The notes beneath the pieces are model-generated. The model did no database searches. It was not told the origin of the DNA and was given only the letters and a program-made list of their open reading frames with translations. A DNA stretch of 64,000 nucleotides from Paludibacteraceae bacterium (lineage in GTDB: Bacteria; Bacteroidota; Bacteroidia; Bacteroidales; Paludibacteraceae). Location: positions 85,516 through 149,515 of the forward strand of contig JAFTZQ010000018.1 of assembly GCA_017464475.1 (NCBI GenBank), written 5' to 3'. Shown in pieces: positions 8,881-17,913 of the stretch. Made by a program: the position numbers and the translations under genes. Position 1 is the first letter of the stretch, and every line of letters starts with the position of its first letter.

Positions 8881-10530
8881 TTACTTGTAGAGGTAGCGTT
8901 TGATAGACCGTTTCGGCGTCTTCTCAAACTCCGAAGCGACTAATTCTATTGCGCTGATCTGGCTGTATTGCGGCAGATCGCGGTTCACTGCTACGCGATT
9001 CTCTTCCATCTGTTGCGTCAGAGACTTTGTGCCCAGCAGTTTCTTGCCTTCTGCGGAGGTATCCGGGAAGACGAGAGCTACCAGCTTATGGTCGCGATCC
9101 ACTACAATGGATTCTACTACGCAAGGCATCGAGTTCAGCTTGTCCTCCAGCTCCTCCGGATAGATATTCTGACCGGAAGGACCAAGGATCATGTTTTTCG
9201 AACGACCGTGGATGAAGATATTTCCCTCTTTGTCGAGCACACCGAGGTCTCCGGTACGCATCCAGCCGTCTTTCGTGAAGACTGCCTTGGTTGCCTCTTC
9301 ATTCTTGTAGTAACCCATCATGACGTTCACGCCCTTCACTTGAATCTCTCCGTCCTTGTGAATCGGGTCCTCGCTATCGATGCGCACGCGGCATTGCGGC
9401 AGGTCTTTTCCGCAGCTGTGGAACTTATATGCCCACCAGTCTTCGTAACTGATTAACGGAGCACACTCGGTCATACCATAACCCACGCAGTATTGATATT
9501 TGATATCATGCAGCACTTGCTCCACTTCGCCGTTGAGGGCTGCGCCACCGATAATCAGGTAACGCAACTTGCCACCGAAAGTCTTGTCGAGTCCTTCTTT
9601 GACCTTGCCGCGGATGAGACGGTTGATACCCGGAGTCTTCCAGAGCACTTTCATCATTGGGCTGCTGATCTTCGGCAGTACACCTTTCTTCACGATCTTC
9701 TCGATTACCAAAGGCACCGTAAGAATCATGAACGGCTGCACTTGTGCGAACGCTTTCATCAGTACGGTCGGCGTCGGTGCTTGGGTCAGGAAATACGTCT
9801 CTGCGCCCTCGCATACCTGATAGAGGAACTCGAACATCAGTCCGAACATGTGAGCGATCGGAAGCATAGAGAGCACGCGGTCACCCGGTTTATGCGGAAT
9901 ACGATGCGAAGCAAAGTCCACGTTTCCCGATAGGTTCAGATGGCTCAGCATCACACCTTTTGGGTTTCCGGTCGAACCGGAAGTATAGTTGATCACTGCC
10001 AATTCGTCCAGATTGTCGGTCGGCAGACTCAAATCCTCTAATTTAACGCCATTCGGATATGCTTTTACGAACGCAGCATCTACGCCTGAATATGCTTTAG
10101 CGGTCTTTTCGTCTGCGTCCACGATAGTGAAATCGTCCATGAAGATTGTCGCCTTGAGACCCTTCATCTGCTTGGTGTCAATCTTTTTCTTCACGTTCGG
10201 ACCCACATAGAGCAGACTTGCCTCCGAGTGATCAACGAGCGCATAAATACCTTCAGCCGTGAAATCCGGCAGGATACTTACTACGACAGCCTTGTAGCTC
10301 TCTGCTGCAAGGAAGAGCAGTCCCCAGTTCGCGCAGTTGCGACCACAGAGCGCGATCTTATCGCCCTCTTTGATGCCCAACTCCCGCCAAGTGATATGCA
10401 GTTTAGCCATCGCGGCTGCCAACTCGGCATAAGTATATTTATTCACGCCGTCCAGATCCTGTAACGCCAAGCAATCCCAACGGCGGGACATGGTCTCTTG
10501 TAAATACGAAAGATAGTGTTTTGTTGCCAT
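8881..10530 (-). CDS. Long-chain acyl-CoA synthetase (AMP-forming), copy 2
   Basis: A 549-residue paralogue of the downstream synthetase, with matching layout: YTSGSTGNPKGVM P-loop near 180, GYGMTECAP, GWMRTGDLG and the C-terminal KTPKRSIKRYLYK. It should activate long-chain fatty acids for membrane lipid recycling. Only the core and the tail are strongly alike between the two copies, so the duplication is old. The promoter carries a palindrome over its upstream element, and the TetR gene lies immediately upstream, so repression by that TetR is likely. A strong terminator separates it from copy 1. Confidence 0.92.
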   Translation of the reverse strand: MATKHYLSYLQETMSRRWDCLALQDLDGVNKYTYAELAAAMAKLHITWRELGIKEGDKIALCGRNCANWGLLFLAAESYKAVVVSILPDFTAEGIYALVDHSEASLLYVGPNVKKKIDTKQMKGLKATIFMDDFTIVDADEKTAKAYSGVDAAFVKAYPNGVKLEDLSLPTDNLDELAVINYTSGSTGNPKGVMLSHLNLSGNVDFASHRIPHKPGDRVLSMLPIAHMFGLMFEFLYQVCEGAETYFLTQAPTPTVLMKAFAQVQPFMILTVPLVIEKIVKKGVLPKISSPMMKVLWKTPGINRLIRGKVKEGLDKTFGGKLRYLIIGGAALNGEVEQVLHDIKYQYCVGYGMTECAPLISYEDWWAYKFHSCGKDLPQCRVRIDSEDPIHKDGEIQVKGVNVMMGYYKNEEATKAVFTKDGWMRTGDLGVLDKEGNIFIHGRSKNMILGPSGQNIYPEELEDKLNSMPCVVESIVVDRDHKLVALVFPDTSAEGKKLLGTKSLTQQMEENRVAVNRDLPQYSQISAIELVASEFEKTPKRSIKRYLYK

Positions 10531-10548
10531 AACTTTTTATTTTCGGTG

Positions 10549-10581
10549 CAAAGATACTGCTTTTTATTCGAACGGACGTTC
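10549..10581 (-). promoter_or_regulatory. Promoter with TetR-type operator before acyl-CoA synthetase copy 2
   Basis: The -7 element is TATCTTTG (10556-10549). At the position expected for the upstream box, 19 nt away, there is instead the palindrome GAACGTCCGTTC (10581-10570, minus strand), 5-bp arms around a 2-bp centre. A bound repressor would block RNA polymerase. The nearest regulator is the TetR gene ending 14 bp upstream. Confidence 0.6.
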
Positions 10582-10594
10582 AAAAACTGCAAAA

Positions 10595-11188
10595 TTATTC
10601 ATTTTTCAGTAATTTATAGAACGAATTGTATGATTTTTCCAATAATGAGAAGTCCATTTGGGTCTGTCCCAAGCCGGAGTCATAACTGTTTTTTATATGT
10701 GCGCACATGAGCGCAATCATCTCTACATCGATACCTCTGCGGATAATACCCAGCCGCTGACTGTTATAAATCGCTTTGCGCCACAACTCCACTTCCTTCA
10801 ATGCCAGCCTTTGCGCCTTGCGGTGCAGAGCGGGGAAAAGACTGTAGGCGGTGAACATCAGGTTATTGACATTGCTGGTATTGACGCGTCTGTCGTCAAA
10901 AGTGAGGAGCGTTTCTTCCAACCCGCGGAGATACGTCATCATTGTTTTGATCATTTGCTCGAATGTAACGTCTTCGCCCACGCTATTCAGCGCGCGCTGC
11001 TTGGGTTCCAGAAAGAACGTCTCCATGCATGTGCGGAATAGTTCGTCTTGATCCTTAAAATAATAATAGAGCGTTCCACGTCCCATATCCAGCGCGTTCT
11101 GCAGGTCCGTGATACTCACATTTTGGTATCCCTCCAGCGCATAGAGCTCCATTGCTTTGTGGATGATATATTGTCTGCGGTCTTTCAT
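10595..11188 (-). CDS. TetR-family transcriptional regulator
   Basis: 197 residues. The N-terminal helix-turn-helix (about residues 8-52) has the classic TetR pattern: I...A..L....GY...S...L....... GTLYYYFKDQDEL. The C-terminal ligand domain is family-variable and has no specific signature. Its ATG overlaps the patatin lipase stop by 4 bp, so the two are co-translated. Two acyl-CoA synthetases follow, so I infer a FadR-like repressor sensing fatty acids or acyl-CoA. The likely target is the palindrome at 10570-10581. Confidence 0.9.
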   Translation of the reverse strand: MKDRRQYIIHKAMELYALEGYQNVSITDLQNALDMGRGTLYYYFKDQDELFRTCMETFFLEPKQRALNSVGEDVTFEQMIKTMMTYLRGLEETLLTFDDRRVNTSNVNNLMFTAYSLFPALHRKAQRLALKEVELWRKAIYNSQRLGIIRRGIDVEMIALMCAHIKNSYDSGLGQTQMDFSLLEKSYNSFYKLLKNE

Positions 11189-12144
11189 CGGGAGACGTCG
11201 CGCACCTCTTGCGCTGATGTTAATTCGTATTGTTCCAGTGCTTCGTTCATAATCTGTTTGCCTTCGGCAATGATCTCTTCCGCTTTGTCGAAATCAAAAG
11301 TGTTATAGGCGTACTGCCGCATCACAGCGTGTACATCGGGTGGGGTGAGTTGCAAAGCCAGAAGGGTGTTCTGCTGGATCTGCATGTCGCTCATTCGGTC
11401 TAAGATCGAAACGAAACTGATGTTTCTGCCTAAGTCCCTTGCGCGATTTTGCCGGATGGAATCGACCTTTTTGCCCAATTGACGAAGCTGTTTTTCCAGT
11501 CCAGCCGGCACATCGAATCCGGCGGCTTCTATGGCGGCAATGCGTCCGTCCACATCAATCGGTTCCGGCATCTCCTGTTTCATCTGCATCGCATCTTTGC
11601 CGCTGATATCCATCGCAACGAGAATATCTCCTTCCGTGCGCTCCACGATATGCAAAGGCAGCGGATTGAGTATTCCTCCGTCGATCAGCAAGCGGTTCTC
11701 TATCTGGATGGGTTTGAAGAAAAGCGGAATACTGATCGACGCGCGTACCGCCTCAAACAGACTGCCGCTGCGGAACACCACTTCCTCCGTGTTCATCATA
11801 TCGGACGCAACGATAGAGCAGGGGATGTTCAACTCTTCTATCGGTCGGTCGGGCACTACTTTCTCCAGCTCTTTGATGATCCGTTCACCTTTGACCAGCG
11901 AGTTGCTGCTCAATAGGTTAATATCCATCATCCTCAGAATCAGCTGCTTATCGACCCGTAGGAACCACTCTTTGGCTTCCTTCAGTTGCCCTGCGGCATA
12001 CATGCCGGCGATGATAGAGCCCATCGAACAACCCGCTATGGAGGAGATCGTGTATCCGCGCTCCTCCAAAGCTTCGATAGCTCCGATATGTGCTAATCCT
12101 CGCGCACCTCCGGAACCCAATACCAGTGCTACGTTCTTACTCAC
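11185..12144 (-). CDS. Patatin-like phospholipase (RssA-like)
   Basis: A 319-residue single-domain patatin with the full catalytic set: oxyanion loop GSGGARG (11-17), nucleophile elbow GCSMGS (about 38-43), and the DGG dyad motif in LLIDGGILNPLPL (about 153). It should hydrolyse acyl chains from membrane lipids, feeding the acyl-CoA synthetases encoded downstream. It has no signal peptide, so it is cytoplasmic. The start is a GTG at 12144, lying inside a heptameric repeat that also gives the gcvT stop. A C-terminal helical extension of about 100 residues is unassigned. Confidence 0.88.
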   Translation of the reverse strand: MSKNVALVLGSGGARGLAHIGAIEALEERGYTISSIAGCSMGSIIAGMYAAGQLKEAKEWFLRVDKQLILRMMDINLLSSNSLVKGERIIKELEKVVPDRPIEELNIPCSIVASDMMNTEEVVFRSGSLFEAVRASISIPLFFKPIQIENRLLIDGGILNPLPLHIVERTEGDILVAMDISGKDAMQMKQEMPEPIDVDGRIAAIEAAGFDVPAGLEKQLRQLGKKVDSIRQNRARDLGRNISFVSILDRMSDMQIQQNTLLALQLTPPDVHAVMRQYAYNTFDFDKAEEIIAEGKQIMNEALEQYELTSAQEVRDVSR

Positions 12145-12163
12145 TAAACTCTAAACTCTAAAC
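12142..12163. repeat. Heptamer repeat CTAAACT at the gcvT/patatin junction
   Basis: Three tandem copies. On the coding strand they contribute the TAG stop of gcvT and the GTG start of the lipase gene, filling the entire 13-bp gap. Confidence 0.85.
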
Positions 12164-13258
12164 AATCTTCGCCGGAATCAGTTTCTCGCGAATCTTGATA
12201 TAAATGATATTCTCTTTCTTGGCGAACGGTGTCTGAACATAACCCATTCCGATACCCGTTTTGGTGTTCGGCAGCATGATTCCGGAGGTCACATGACCGA
12301 TGTTCTTGCCGGTTTCATCGCATATTTCGTAGCCGTTGCGGGGGATCGCACGCTCCTGACATTCGAAATGAACGAGTTTGCGTTTCACGCCTTCTGCTTT
12401 CTGGGCTTTCAGAAAATCGCGGTCGATGAAATCCTTGGCGTCCAGTTTGGTAATCCATCCGAGTCCTGCCTCCAGCGGCGAAGTGGTGTCGTCGATATCG
12501 TGACCGTAGAGACAATACCATTTCTCCAGACGCAGACTGTCGCGTGCACCTAATCCGATCGGAGCCAGACCGAACGGTTTGCCCACTTCGAAGAGTGCGT
12601 CCCAGATCTGTTTGCCTTTTTCGGCAGGGAAATAGAGTTCGAATCCACCTGCTCCCGTGTAGCCTGTATTGGACAAAATCACACCCGGCACGCCAGCAAA
12701 ACTCCACTCGCGGAAAGCATAATAATCAATGGACTTCAGGTCTGCGTCGGTCAGCAGTTGCAGCAACTCGGTCGCTTTCGGTCCTTGTACTGCCAACTGA
12801 CCGTAACGCTCACTCGCGTTCTCCAAAGAAATGCTTTCCCACTCGGGGTTGGTACTTTGTACTTTGTCCCTTAGTACCTTGTTCACCCATTCCCAGTCTT
12901 TGTCGATATTACCGGCATTGACTACCATCAGATATTTGGTAGTGGAGTATTTGTAAATGATCAGGTCGTCCACGATTCCGCCTTTGCCGTTCGGCATGCA
13001 GGTGTACTGCGCTTTGCCGGCTGCGATCACAGAGAGATCGTTGGTGGTAATGTACTGCAGAAAATCCAGTGCTTTCTCGCCTTTCACCCAGAACTCACCC
13101 ATGTGGCTCACGTCGAACACACCCACGCCCTCACGAACGATCATGTGCTCTTGGTTGATACCTGTCGGGTACTGGATCGGCATGTTGAAGCCTGCAAACT
13201 CAGCCATCTTTGCGCCCAGCGCAATGTGAATGTCTGTAAACGGTGTTGTTTTTAACAT
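12158..13258 (-). CDS. gcvT: Aminomethyltransferase (glycine cleavage T protein)
   Basis: A 366-residue GcvT: it transfers the aminomethyl carbon of lipoylated GcvH to tetrahydrofolate, releasing ammonia. It has the usual N-terminal [27 protein letters not shown] opening, the central [14 protein letters not shown] block and [20 protein letters not shown]. The length is typical. A short-repeat insert (12850-12881) encodes the in-frame peptide around VLRDKVQST, near residue 130, where family members vary. gcvH and gcvP are not in the window. pepT lies 29 bp upstream, an arrangement also seen in other Bacteroidales. Confidence 0.95.
   Translation of the reverse strand: MLKTTPFTDIHIALGAKMAEFAGFNMPIQYPTGINQEHMIVREGVGVFDVSHMGEFWVKGEKALDFLQYITTNDLSVIAAGKAQYTCMPNGKGGIVDDLIIYKYSTTKYLMVVNAGNIDKDWEWVNKVLRDKVQSTNPEWESISLENASERYGQLAVQGPKATELLQLLTDADLKSIDYYAFREWSFAGVPGVILSNTGYTGAGGFELYFPAEKGKQIWDALFEVGKPFGLAPIGLGARDSLRLEKWYCLYGHDIDDTTSPLEAGLGWITKLDAKDFIDRDFLKAQKAEGVKRKLVHFECQERAIPRNGYEICDETGKNIGHVTSGIMLPNTKTGIGMGYVQTPFAKKENIIYIKIREKLIPAKIV
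12850..12881. repeat. Heptamer-type repeat (GTACTTT) inside gcvT
   Basis: Repeats of GTACTTT and its variants GTCCCTT/AGTACCT lie in frame within gcvT. The same phrase recurs in tex and in the signal peptide of the TPR protein. Confidence 0.75.
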
Positions 13259-13287
13259 AGTATTGTTGATTTTAAATCTTCAAATTC

Positions 13288-14532
13288 TCAAATTGCTTTC
13301 TGCACGATTTGCAGAATGACTGCACACGCTTTTTCCATCGATGGAATCGGCAGATATTCGTATCGGCTGTGGAAATTCTCCCCTCCGGCGAAGATGTTCG
13401 GGCAGGGTAGTCCTTCGAACGAAAGTCTCGCTCCGTCTGTACCGCCTCGGATGGGTTTAACCACGGGAGTTACACCCACTGCTTCCATCGCCTCTTTTGC
13501 CAGGTCGATGATATGCATAACGGGTTCGATCTTCTCGCGCATGTTATAATATTGATCGCGTATCTCGATCTCCGCTGTTCCCTCTCCGTACTCGGTATTG
13601 ATCTTGCGTACCAGGTGTTCCAACTCACGCTTGCGGTATTCGAACTGCGTGCGGTCATGGTCGCGGATGATATAACTCAGCGTCGTTTCTTCCACGGTTC
13701 CGCTCATGCCGATCAGGTGATAGAATCCTTCGTACCCTTGGGTGTGCTCCGGCGTCTGGAAACGCGGTAACATCACCGCAATCTGGTAAGCAATACGCAT
13801 CGAGTTGCGCATCTTGTGATAAGCCGTTCCCGGATGGACGTTCAGACCGTGCACATGGATCTTGCATGCCGCGGCATTGAAGTTCTCGTATTCCAACTCA
13901 CCGATAGCGCCGCCATCCATCGTATAAGCGAACTCCGCTCCGAATTTCTTCACGTCAAAATGATCCGCTCCGCAGCCGATCTCTTCGTCCGGCGTAAAAC
14001 CGATTCGGATCTTGCCGTGCTGAATCTCCGGATGTTGGATCAGGTACTCCATGGCGGTCACAATCTCAGCTATACCGGCTTTGTCGTCTGCGCCCAAAAG
14101 GGTCCTGCCGTCTGTCACAATAATCTCTTGTCCGGCATATTTTAATAACTCGGGATATTGCTCCGAAGAGAGCACTATACCTTCTTTTTCATTGAGGACA
14201 ATCTGTACTCCCTTCCCTTCAGGGAGGGGGTGGGGGTAGGCTCTTTGGGCTTTGATATTTCGTCCGCTTGCGTCGGGAGACGTGTCCATGTGTGCGATGA
14301 AACCGATCACAGGGATCTGACGGCTGACTTCTGAAGGCTGATTGCTCTCCAGCGTAGCCATAATATATCCGTTGGAATCGAGAGAAACCTCGGTCAGACC
14401 GATACTTTTCAACTCCTCTGCCAAATACCGGGCAAACTCCATCTGCCCGGGGGTAGAAGGAGTCATGCCGGTGTTCTCATCGCTCGTCGTGCAGAACGAT
14501 ACGTATTTCAGAAAACGATCTACGATATTCAT
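13288..14532 (-). CDS. pepT: Peptidase T (tripeptide aminopeptidase)
   Basis: A 414-residue M20B zinc peptidase that releases N-terminal residues from tripeptides in the cytoplasm. Metal ligands and catalytic residues are visible: H in [14 protein letters not shown] in [11 protein letters not shown] in [15 protein letters not shown] in TMDGG and H in [13 protein letters not shown]. Two repeat-derived inserts sit in frame: a TCTGACGGCTGAC-type stretch (14316-14342) encoding QPSEVSRQ, and a G-rich element (14208-14241) encoding PHPLPEGKG. Both fall in surface loops close to the first metal ligand. Confidence 0.95.
   Translation of the reverse strand: MNIVDRFLKYVSFCTTSDENTGMTPSTPGQMEFARYLAEELKSIGLTEVSLDSNGYIMATLESNQPSEVSRQIPVIGFIAHMDTSPDASGRNIKAQRAYPHPLPEGKGVQIVLNEKEGIVLSSEQYPELLKYAGQEIIVTDGRTLLGADDKAGIAEIVTAMEYLIQHPEIQHGKIRIGFTPDEEIGCGADHFDVKKFGAEFAYTMDGGAIGELEYENFNAAACKIHVHGLNVHPGTAYHKMRNSMRIAYQIAVMLPRFQTPEHTQGYEGFYHLIGMSGTVEETTLSYIIRDHDRTQFEYRKRELEHLVRKINTEYGEGTAEIEIRDQYYNMREKIEPVMHIIDLAKEAMEAVGVTPVVKPIRGGTDGARLSFEGLPCPNIFAGGENFHSRYEYLPIPSMEKACAVILQIVQKAI
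14208..14241. repeat. G-rich palindromic repeat inside pepT
   Basis: CCCTTCCCTTCAGGGAGGG followed by two G-runs, read in frame as PHPLPEGKG. It belongs to the family also found at 14536, 31761, 35141 and 36349. Confidence 0.75.
14316..14342. repeat. CTGACGG/CTTCTGA heptamer repeat inside pepT
   Basis: About three copies alternating CTGACGG and CTTCTGA, in frame. The same family occurs in the 2-hydroxyacid dehydrogenase, mtaB and addB. Confidence 0.75.
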
Positions 14533-14535
14533 TTT

Positions 14536-14557
14536 TGAGGGGAGGTTGGGTGGGGTT
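14536..14557. repeat. G-rich repeat fragment between pepT and the lipoprotein gene
   Basis: TGAGGGGAGGTTGGGTGGGG, an intergenic relative of the G-rich family. It fills most of the 27-bp gap. Confidence 0.6.
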
Positions 14558-14559
14558 AT

Positions 14560-15096
14560 TTACTTACCGCTGAAAGCGCCAAGCAGGGTGCTCAGAGCAC
14601 CTGCGTATTGAGCGGCGGTGTTGGCATAGGATGCAGCTTGGCTGGCGGTGCTTTGTGCTTGTGTAGTAGCGCTCTGGACGGTCTCGTTGCTCTTTACCAT
14701 ATCGACAAGGCTGTTGGTAACGGACTCAACATTGTTCTGCGTCACCAGACCCAGCGACGAAGCGATTATGCCTTTGCCGAACTCTTTGAGGTACGTCTTG
14801 TCCTTGTAGTTGTCCTTCAGACCCTCGCATTGGGCAATAAGAGTTACGGTATTAAGCACGTTCTGCATGTTCTTGTAGTCGTACTTGTTGCCGTCGGCTT
14901 TGTACTGGTTGTACAATGCAAGAAGGGCATTTCCTGCTCCTTGACCTGCGCTCACGGCTGCATTGCTGCTTTGAGCGGTTGTGGTTGTAGTGGCTGCTGG
15001 GGTAGCGGTCGTGTTGTTACTCGAAGTGCTGTTCTTCATAAATCCGCAGCTGCTCATCAGCATTACTGCGGCTACCATAATAATTACTTTCTTCAT
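14560..15096 (-). CDS. Lipoprotein, DUF4197-like helical protein of unknown function
   Basis: 178 residues from ATG 15096; the longer frame begins at a TTG. A signal peptide ends in the lipobox MLMSSCG, so Cys is lipidated and the protein is membrane-anchored. Next comes a Thr/Ser/Asn/Ala-rich linker, then a compact region (NALLALYNQYKADGNKYDYKNMQNVLNTVTLIAQCEGL), and an Ala/Gln-rich helical tail. I do not recognise the family with certainty. It is flanked by a G-rich repeat and by AATTCTC repeats. Confidence 0.8.
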   Translation of the reverse strand: MKKVIIMVAAVMLMSSCGFMKNSTSSNNTTATPAATTTTTAQSSNAAVSAGQGAGNALLALYNQYKADGNKYDYKNMQNVLNTVTLIAQCEGLKDNYKDKTYLKEFGKGIIASSLGLVTQNNVESVTNSLVDMVKSNETVQSATTQAQSTASQAASYANTAAQYAGALSTLLGAFSGK

Positions 15097-15116
15097 ATTA
15101 TACAATTTTTAAATTT

Positions 15117-15141
15117 AATTCTCAATTCTCAATTCTCAATT
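15117..15141. repeat. Heptamer repeat AATTCTC, three copies
   Basis: The tandem repeat lies between the 2-hydroxyacid dehydrogenase stop and the lipoprotein start and abuts the TAA stop. The same unit appears at 45020 and 54740. Confidence 0.85.
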
Positions 15142-16103
15142 TACAAAACGATATTCATCCCATGAAGGTCGTTTTGTAAGAATGCAAGGATATTATCCGT
15201 GACGTTTTCGCACATAGCGATTCGCCCTTCCCATGTCCCGGTTCCTGTGTGCGGCGAGAGTACGACGTTCGGCAGCGTCAAAAGTTCCGATGAAATCGCA
15301 GGTTCATGCTCATACACATCCATCGCGGCTCCGGCGATAATTCCGCTTTTGAGTGCTTCAACCAGCGCTTCCTCGTGTACGTGCGCGCCGCGCGCAGTAT
15401 TTATAAGGTATGCGCTCCGTTTCATCATTCCCAACTCCGGCTTACCGATCAGATGGTGTACCTCCGGCGTGTATGGCAGGTTCAGCGAAACGAAGTCACT
15501 ATCCTGCAGCAAGGTCTGAAAATCAACATATGTCGCCTCGTATTTTTGCTCGATTTCAACGGGCAATTTATGCCGGTTGAAATATAGAATCCGCATTCCG
15601 GACGCTAGCGCGCGTCTCGCCAAGGCTTGTCCGATCCGACCCATACCGATGATTCCCAGCGTCTTGCCGTACAGCGAATGACTCAGGTTCCTCATCACTC
15701 CGAATCCCTCAAAATGGCTGACTTCTGACGGCTGACTTCTGACGGCTCTGTCAAACTCACTCACCCGCCGCGCCACGTCTATCATCAGCGCAAAAGCCAG
15801 TTCTGCTGTAGGTTCGACCACCGGCTGCGGTGTGTTCGTCACGCGGATTCCGCGCTCGCGGCAAGCGTCCAAATCGATATTGTTGTATCCCGCTCCGAAA
15901 TTGGCAATCAGCCGTAGATGTGGCATCGCTTCAATCATCTCCCGCGGCACGTGGTAGTCAAACGTGCTCACCAGAATCTCCGCTTCTTTCCATTCCTCCC
16001 TCATATCTTCCACCAACACCCATTCACCAACCCCTCGCTCTGCGAGGCGTCGGAACCCTTCTTTTGGCAATTCGGTGGTAAAAGCGATCTTCATTTTGGA
16101 CAT
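15141..16103 (-). CDS. D-isomer-specific 2-hydroxyacid dehydrogenase
   Basis: 320 residues. The Rossmann motif GMGRIG lies near residue 160. The catalytic triad is visible as Arg in NTARGAHVHE, Glu in AMDVYEHEPA and His in LSPHTGTGTWEGR. It should reduce 2-keto acids (glyoxylate, hydroxypyruvate or similar) with NAD(P)H; substrate unknown. A 35-bp repeat (15716-15750) is in frame and encodes a peptide around VRSQPSEVSHFEG just before the nucleotide-binding domain. It has its own consensus promoter. ATG 16103 is used; ATG 16094 (MKIAF) is an equally good start. Confidence 0.9.
   Translation of the reverse strand: MSKMKIAFTTELPKEGFRRLAERGVGEWVLVEDMREEWKEAEILVSTFDYHVPREMIEAMPHLRLIANFGAGYNNIDLDACRERGIRVTNTPQPVVEPTAELAFALMIDVARRVSEFDRAVRSQPSEVSHFEGFGVMRNLSHSLYGKTLGIIGMGRIGQALARRALASGMRILYFNRHKLPVEIEQKYEATYVDFQTLLQDSDFVSLNLPYTPEVHHLIGKPELGMMKRSAYLINTARGAHVHEEALVEALKSGIIAGAAMDVYEHEPAISSELLTLPNVVLSPHTGTGTWEGRIAMCENVTDNILAFLQNDLHGMNIVL
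15716..15750. repeat. CTGACGG/CTTCTGA repeat inside the 2-hydroxyacid dehydrogenase
   Basis: Two and a half copies of the 14-bp unit GGCTGACTTCTGAC, in frame. Confidence 0.8.
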
Positions 16104-16119
16104 TTGTTCAAATCCGCTG

Positions 16120-16151
16120 CAAATTTACTGCTTTTTTTCGATATGTGCAAA
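16120..16151 (-). promoter_or_regulatory. Promoter of the 2-hydroxyacid dehydrogenase
   Basis: TTTGC (16151-16147), a 19-nt spacer and TAAATTTG (16127-16120). The spacer (ACATATCGAAAAAAAGCAG) nearly matches that of the mtaB promoter. Confidence 0.8.
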
Positions 16152-16152
16152 T

Positions 16153-16178
16153 AAAAAACGTCCACACGGGCGTTTTTT
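16153..16178. terminator. Bidirectional hairpin with A/T-run flanks
   Basis: An 11-bp stem (AAAAAACGTCC / GGGCGTTTTTT, one G-T) around the loop ACAC. It sits immediately upstream of a promoter, as does the similar hairpin at 35906. No gene ends here in either direction, so it may insulate the divergent units. Confidence 0.6.
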
Positions 16179-16221
16179 TCAGTTTAGTGCAACTTCGCAA
16201 CAAAATAAAGCCCACCAATTT

Positions 16222-16355
16222 AGTATCTCCAAGTACTAAAAATAACCCAAATTTAGTACTTCCAAGTACTTTTTTGTGAGTTTTTGCATGGTAAATAGCT
16301 GATTTTAGTATCTCCAAGTACTAAAAATAGCCAAAATTTAGTATTTCCAAGTACT
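16222..16355. promoter_or_regulatory. Four palindromic boxes upstream of the ATPase gene
   Basis: Four 16-bp boxes start at 16222, 16255, 16307 and 16340. The second is a perfect palindrome, AGTACTTCCAAGTACT (7-bp arms); the others differ at one or two left-arm positions. Spacing is 33, 52 and 33 bp, i.e. a duplicated pair with an 85-bp period. The nearby -7 box also contains AGTACT. Candidate operators for the ATPase gene. Confidence 0.6.
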
Positions 16356-16371
16356 TTTTATGCGTTTTTTC

Positions 16372-16402
16372 TTGCGTATTTCAAAAAAATGTAGTACTTT
16401 TG
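16372..16402 (+). promoter_or_regulatory. Promoter of the DUF4143-type ATPase
   Basis: TTGC (16372-16375), a 19-nt spacer and TACTTTTG (16395-16402), 22 bp before the ATG. Confidence 0.8.
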
Positions 16403-16424
16403 CAGCGCAAAAACTTAAAATGCT

Positions 16425-17633
16425 ATGGAACAACAAGAATTACAACCTATTATCAACACGTATCACAATTTCCTTTCTACAATCACATTGGATTATATAC
16501 GACCATTGATGAATAAAATAGAATGGGAGGATCGGTTAATTGAGATAAAAGGCTCAAAAGGAGTAGGAAAAACAACTCTGCTTCTGCAGCACATACGGAT
16601 GGCATTTCCTAATGTGGATGACACGCTGTATGTCTCACTGGATAATCTGTGGTTTAAATCCCATACATTAAAAGACCTTGCAGATTGGTTATACGCCCAA
16701 GGTGTACGATATTTGTTTTTAGATGAGGTGCATTATTATCCTCATTGGCAAACTGCGATAAAGAACTTGATTGACGAATATGCAGAGTTGCATATCGTTT
16801 TTACCGGTTCGTCCATGCTGCAACTGGAGGCAGGAGAGGGCGATTTATCACGCAGACTGATAGACTACCACCTTCCGGGATTGTCCTTCCGTGAATATCT
16901 CCAATTTGAAGGAATTGCAGATTTTCCGCCCTATTGTATAGAAGATATTCTGCAGAAACATGTTTCGATTTCTTTTGCTGTAAAGGAGAAATTGGGCAGT
17001 ATTCAACCGCATTTTAATGAATATCTGGAGCATGGCTATTATCCCTTTTACAAGGCGGTTCGGTTTGGATATGAGATTCGTCTTCAACATATTGTTAACC
17101 AGGTCCTGGAGCGCGATTATCCAATGATCGACGAAGTGACTGTTCCAACGATAGAGAAAACCAAAAAGATGCTGATGGTATTAGCGCAAAACGTGCCGCA
17201 AATGCCTACGATGAGCACCCTATACGGGCAATTGGAAACAGGAAGAAACCAAGGATTGAAAATGTTATACGCACTCCAACGTGCGGATCTATTGATGCTT
17301 CTTACCGACAATACTAAAAACCTGAAGACACTTGGGCGACCGGAGAAGATATTCCTTCACAATACCAATCTCATGTACGCATTAGGCGCAAGAATAGAGA
17401 TCGGGACTGTGCGTGAAACATTCTTTCTTAACCAATTGTCGGAAGTCCTGCCTGTCTGCTATCCGGCTAAAGGAGATTTCTTGGTGGATGGCAAATATCT
17501 TTTTGAAGTAGGCGGAGCAAACAAGACCTTTGAGCAAATCAAAGACGTACCTGATTCATTCCTTGCTCTTGATAATACCGAAGCAGGCTACAAGAACCGC
17601 ATCCCCCTCTGGTTATTCGGATTCTTGTATTGA
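16425..17633 (+). CDS. AAA_14/DUF4143 ATPase
   Basis: 402 residues. The Walker A motif GSKGVGKTT lies near residue 44, and Walker B is YLFLDEVHYY near 105. Sensor FTGSSM and the RRLIDYHLPGLSFREYL segment are typical of this family. The C-terminal part ends with DFLVDGKYLFEVGGANK, a restriction-endonuclease-like core in which the usual EVK reads EVGG. Members are abundant accessory genes of unclear role; a defence or mobile-element role is often suggested but not shown. The gene is more AT-rich than its neighbours, stands alone, and is preceded by four palindromic boxes. Confidence 0.88.
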   Translation: MEQQELQPIINTYHNFLSTITLDYIRPLMNKIEWEDRLIEIKGSKGVGKTTLLLQHIRMAFPNVDDTLYVSLDNLWFKSHTLKDLADWLYAQGVRYLFLDEVHYYPHWQTAIKNLIDEYAELHIVFTGSSMLQLEAGEGDLSRRLIDYHLPGLSFREYLQFEGIADFPPYCIEDILQKHVSISFAVKEKLGSIQPHFNEYLEHGYYPFYKAVRFGYEIRLQHIVNQVLERDYPMIDEVTVPTIEKTKKMLMVLAQNVPQMPTMSTLYGQLETGRNQGLKMLYALQRADLLMLLTDNTKNLKTLGRPEKIFLHNTNLMYALGARIEIGTVRETFFLNQLSEVLPVCYPAKGDFLVDGKYLFEVGGANKTFEQIKDVPDSFLALDNTEAGYKNRIPLWLFGFLY

Positions 17634-17820
17634 TTTATATTTTGTCGGGTTGCTAACGTGACCGATTATTAAGATTCGGGCAGACACGACGGGCTTACTA
17701 CCGGCGTACGAGAGACATACGAGACAGATACGAGACGATAGACCACCCGAAATCGCCCTTTTTCGTCCCTCAAAAGTTGCCGATTTTTAAGATTTGGCGG
17801 TTATACCTAAATCAGCCTAA

Positions 17821-17880
17821 GAGCAGCGCGACGTCAGCGCAACCTCTGCCGCTTGAACCGATCTTGAAACGAACTTGAAA
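17821..17880. repeat. Extragenic repeat, copy A
   Basis: Starts GAGCAGCGCGACGTCAGCGC and continues with a TTGAAC...TTGAAA segment. Copy B is at 36930-36979. Confidence 0.65.
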
Positions 17881-17913
17881 AATTCCTGTGATTAAGAAAA
17901 AAAATGACATGGC

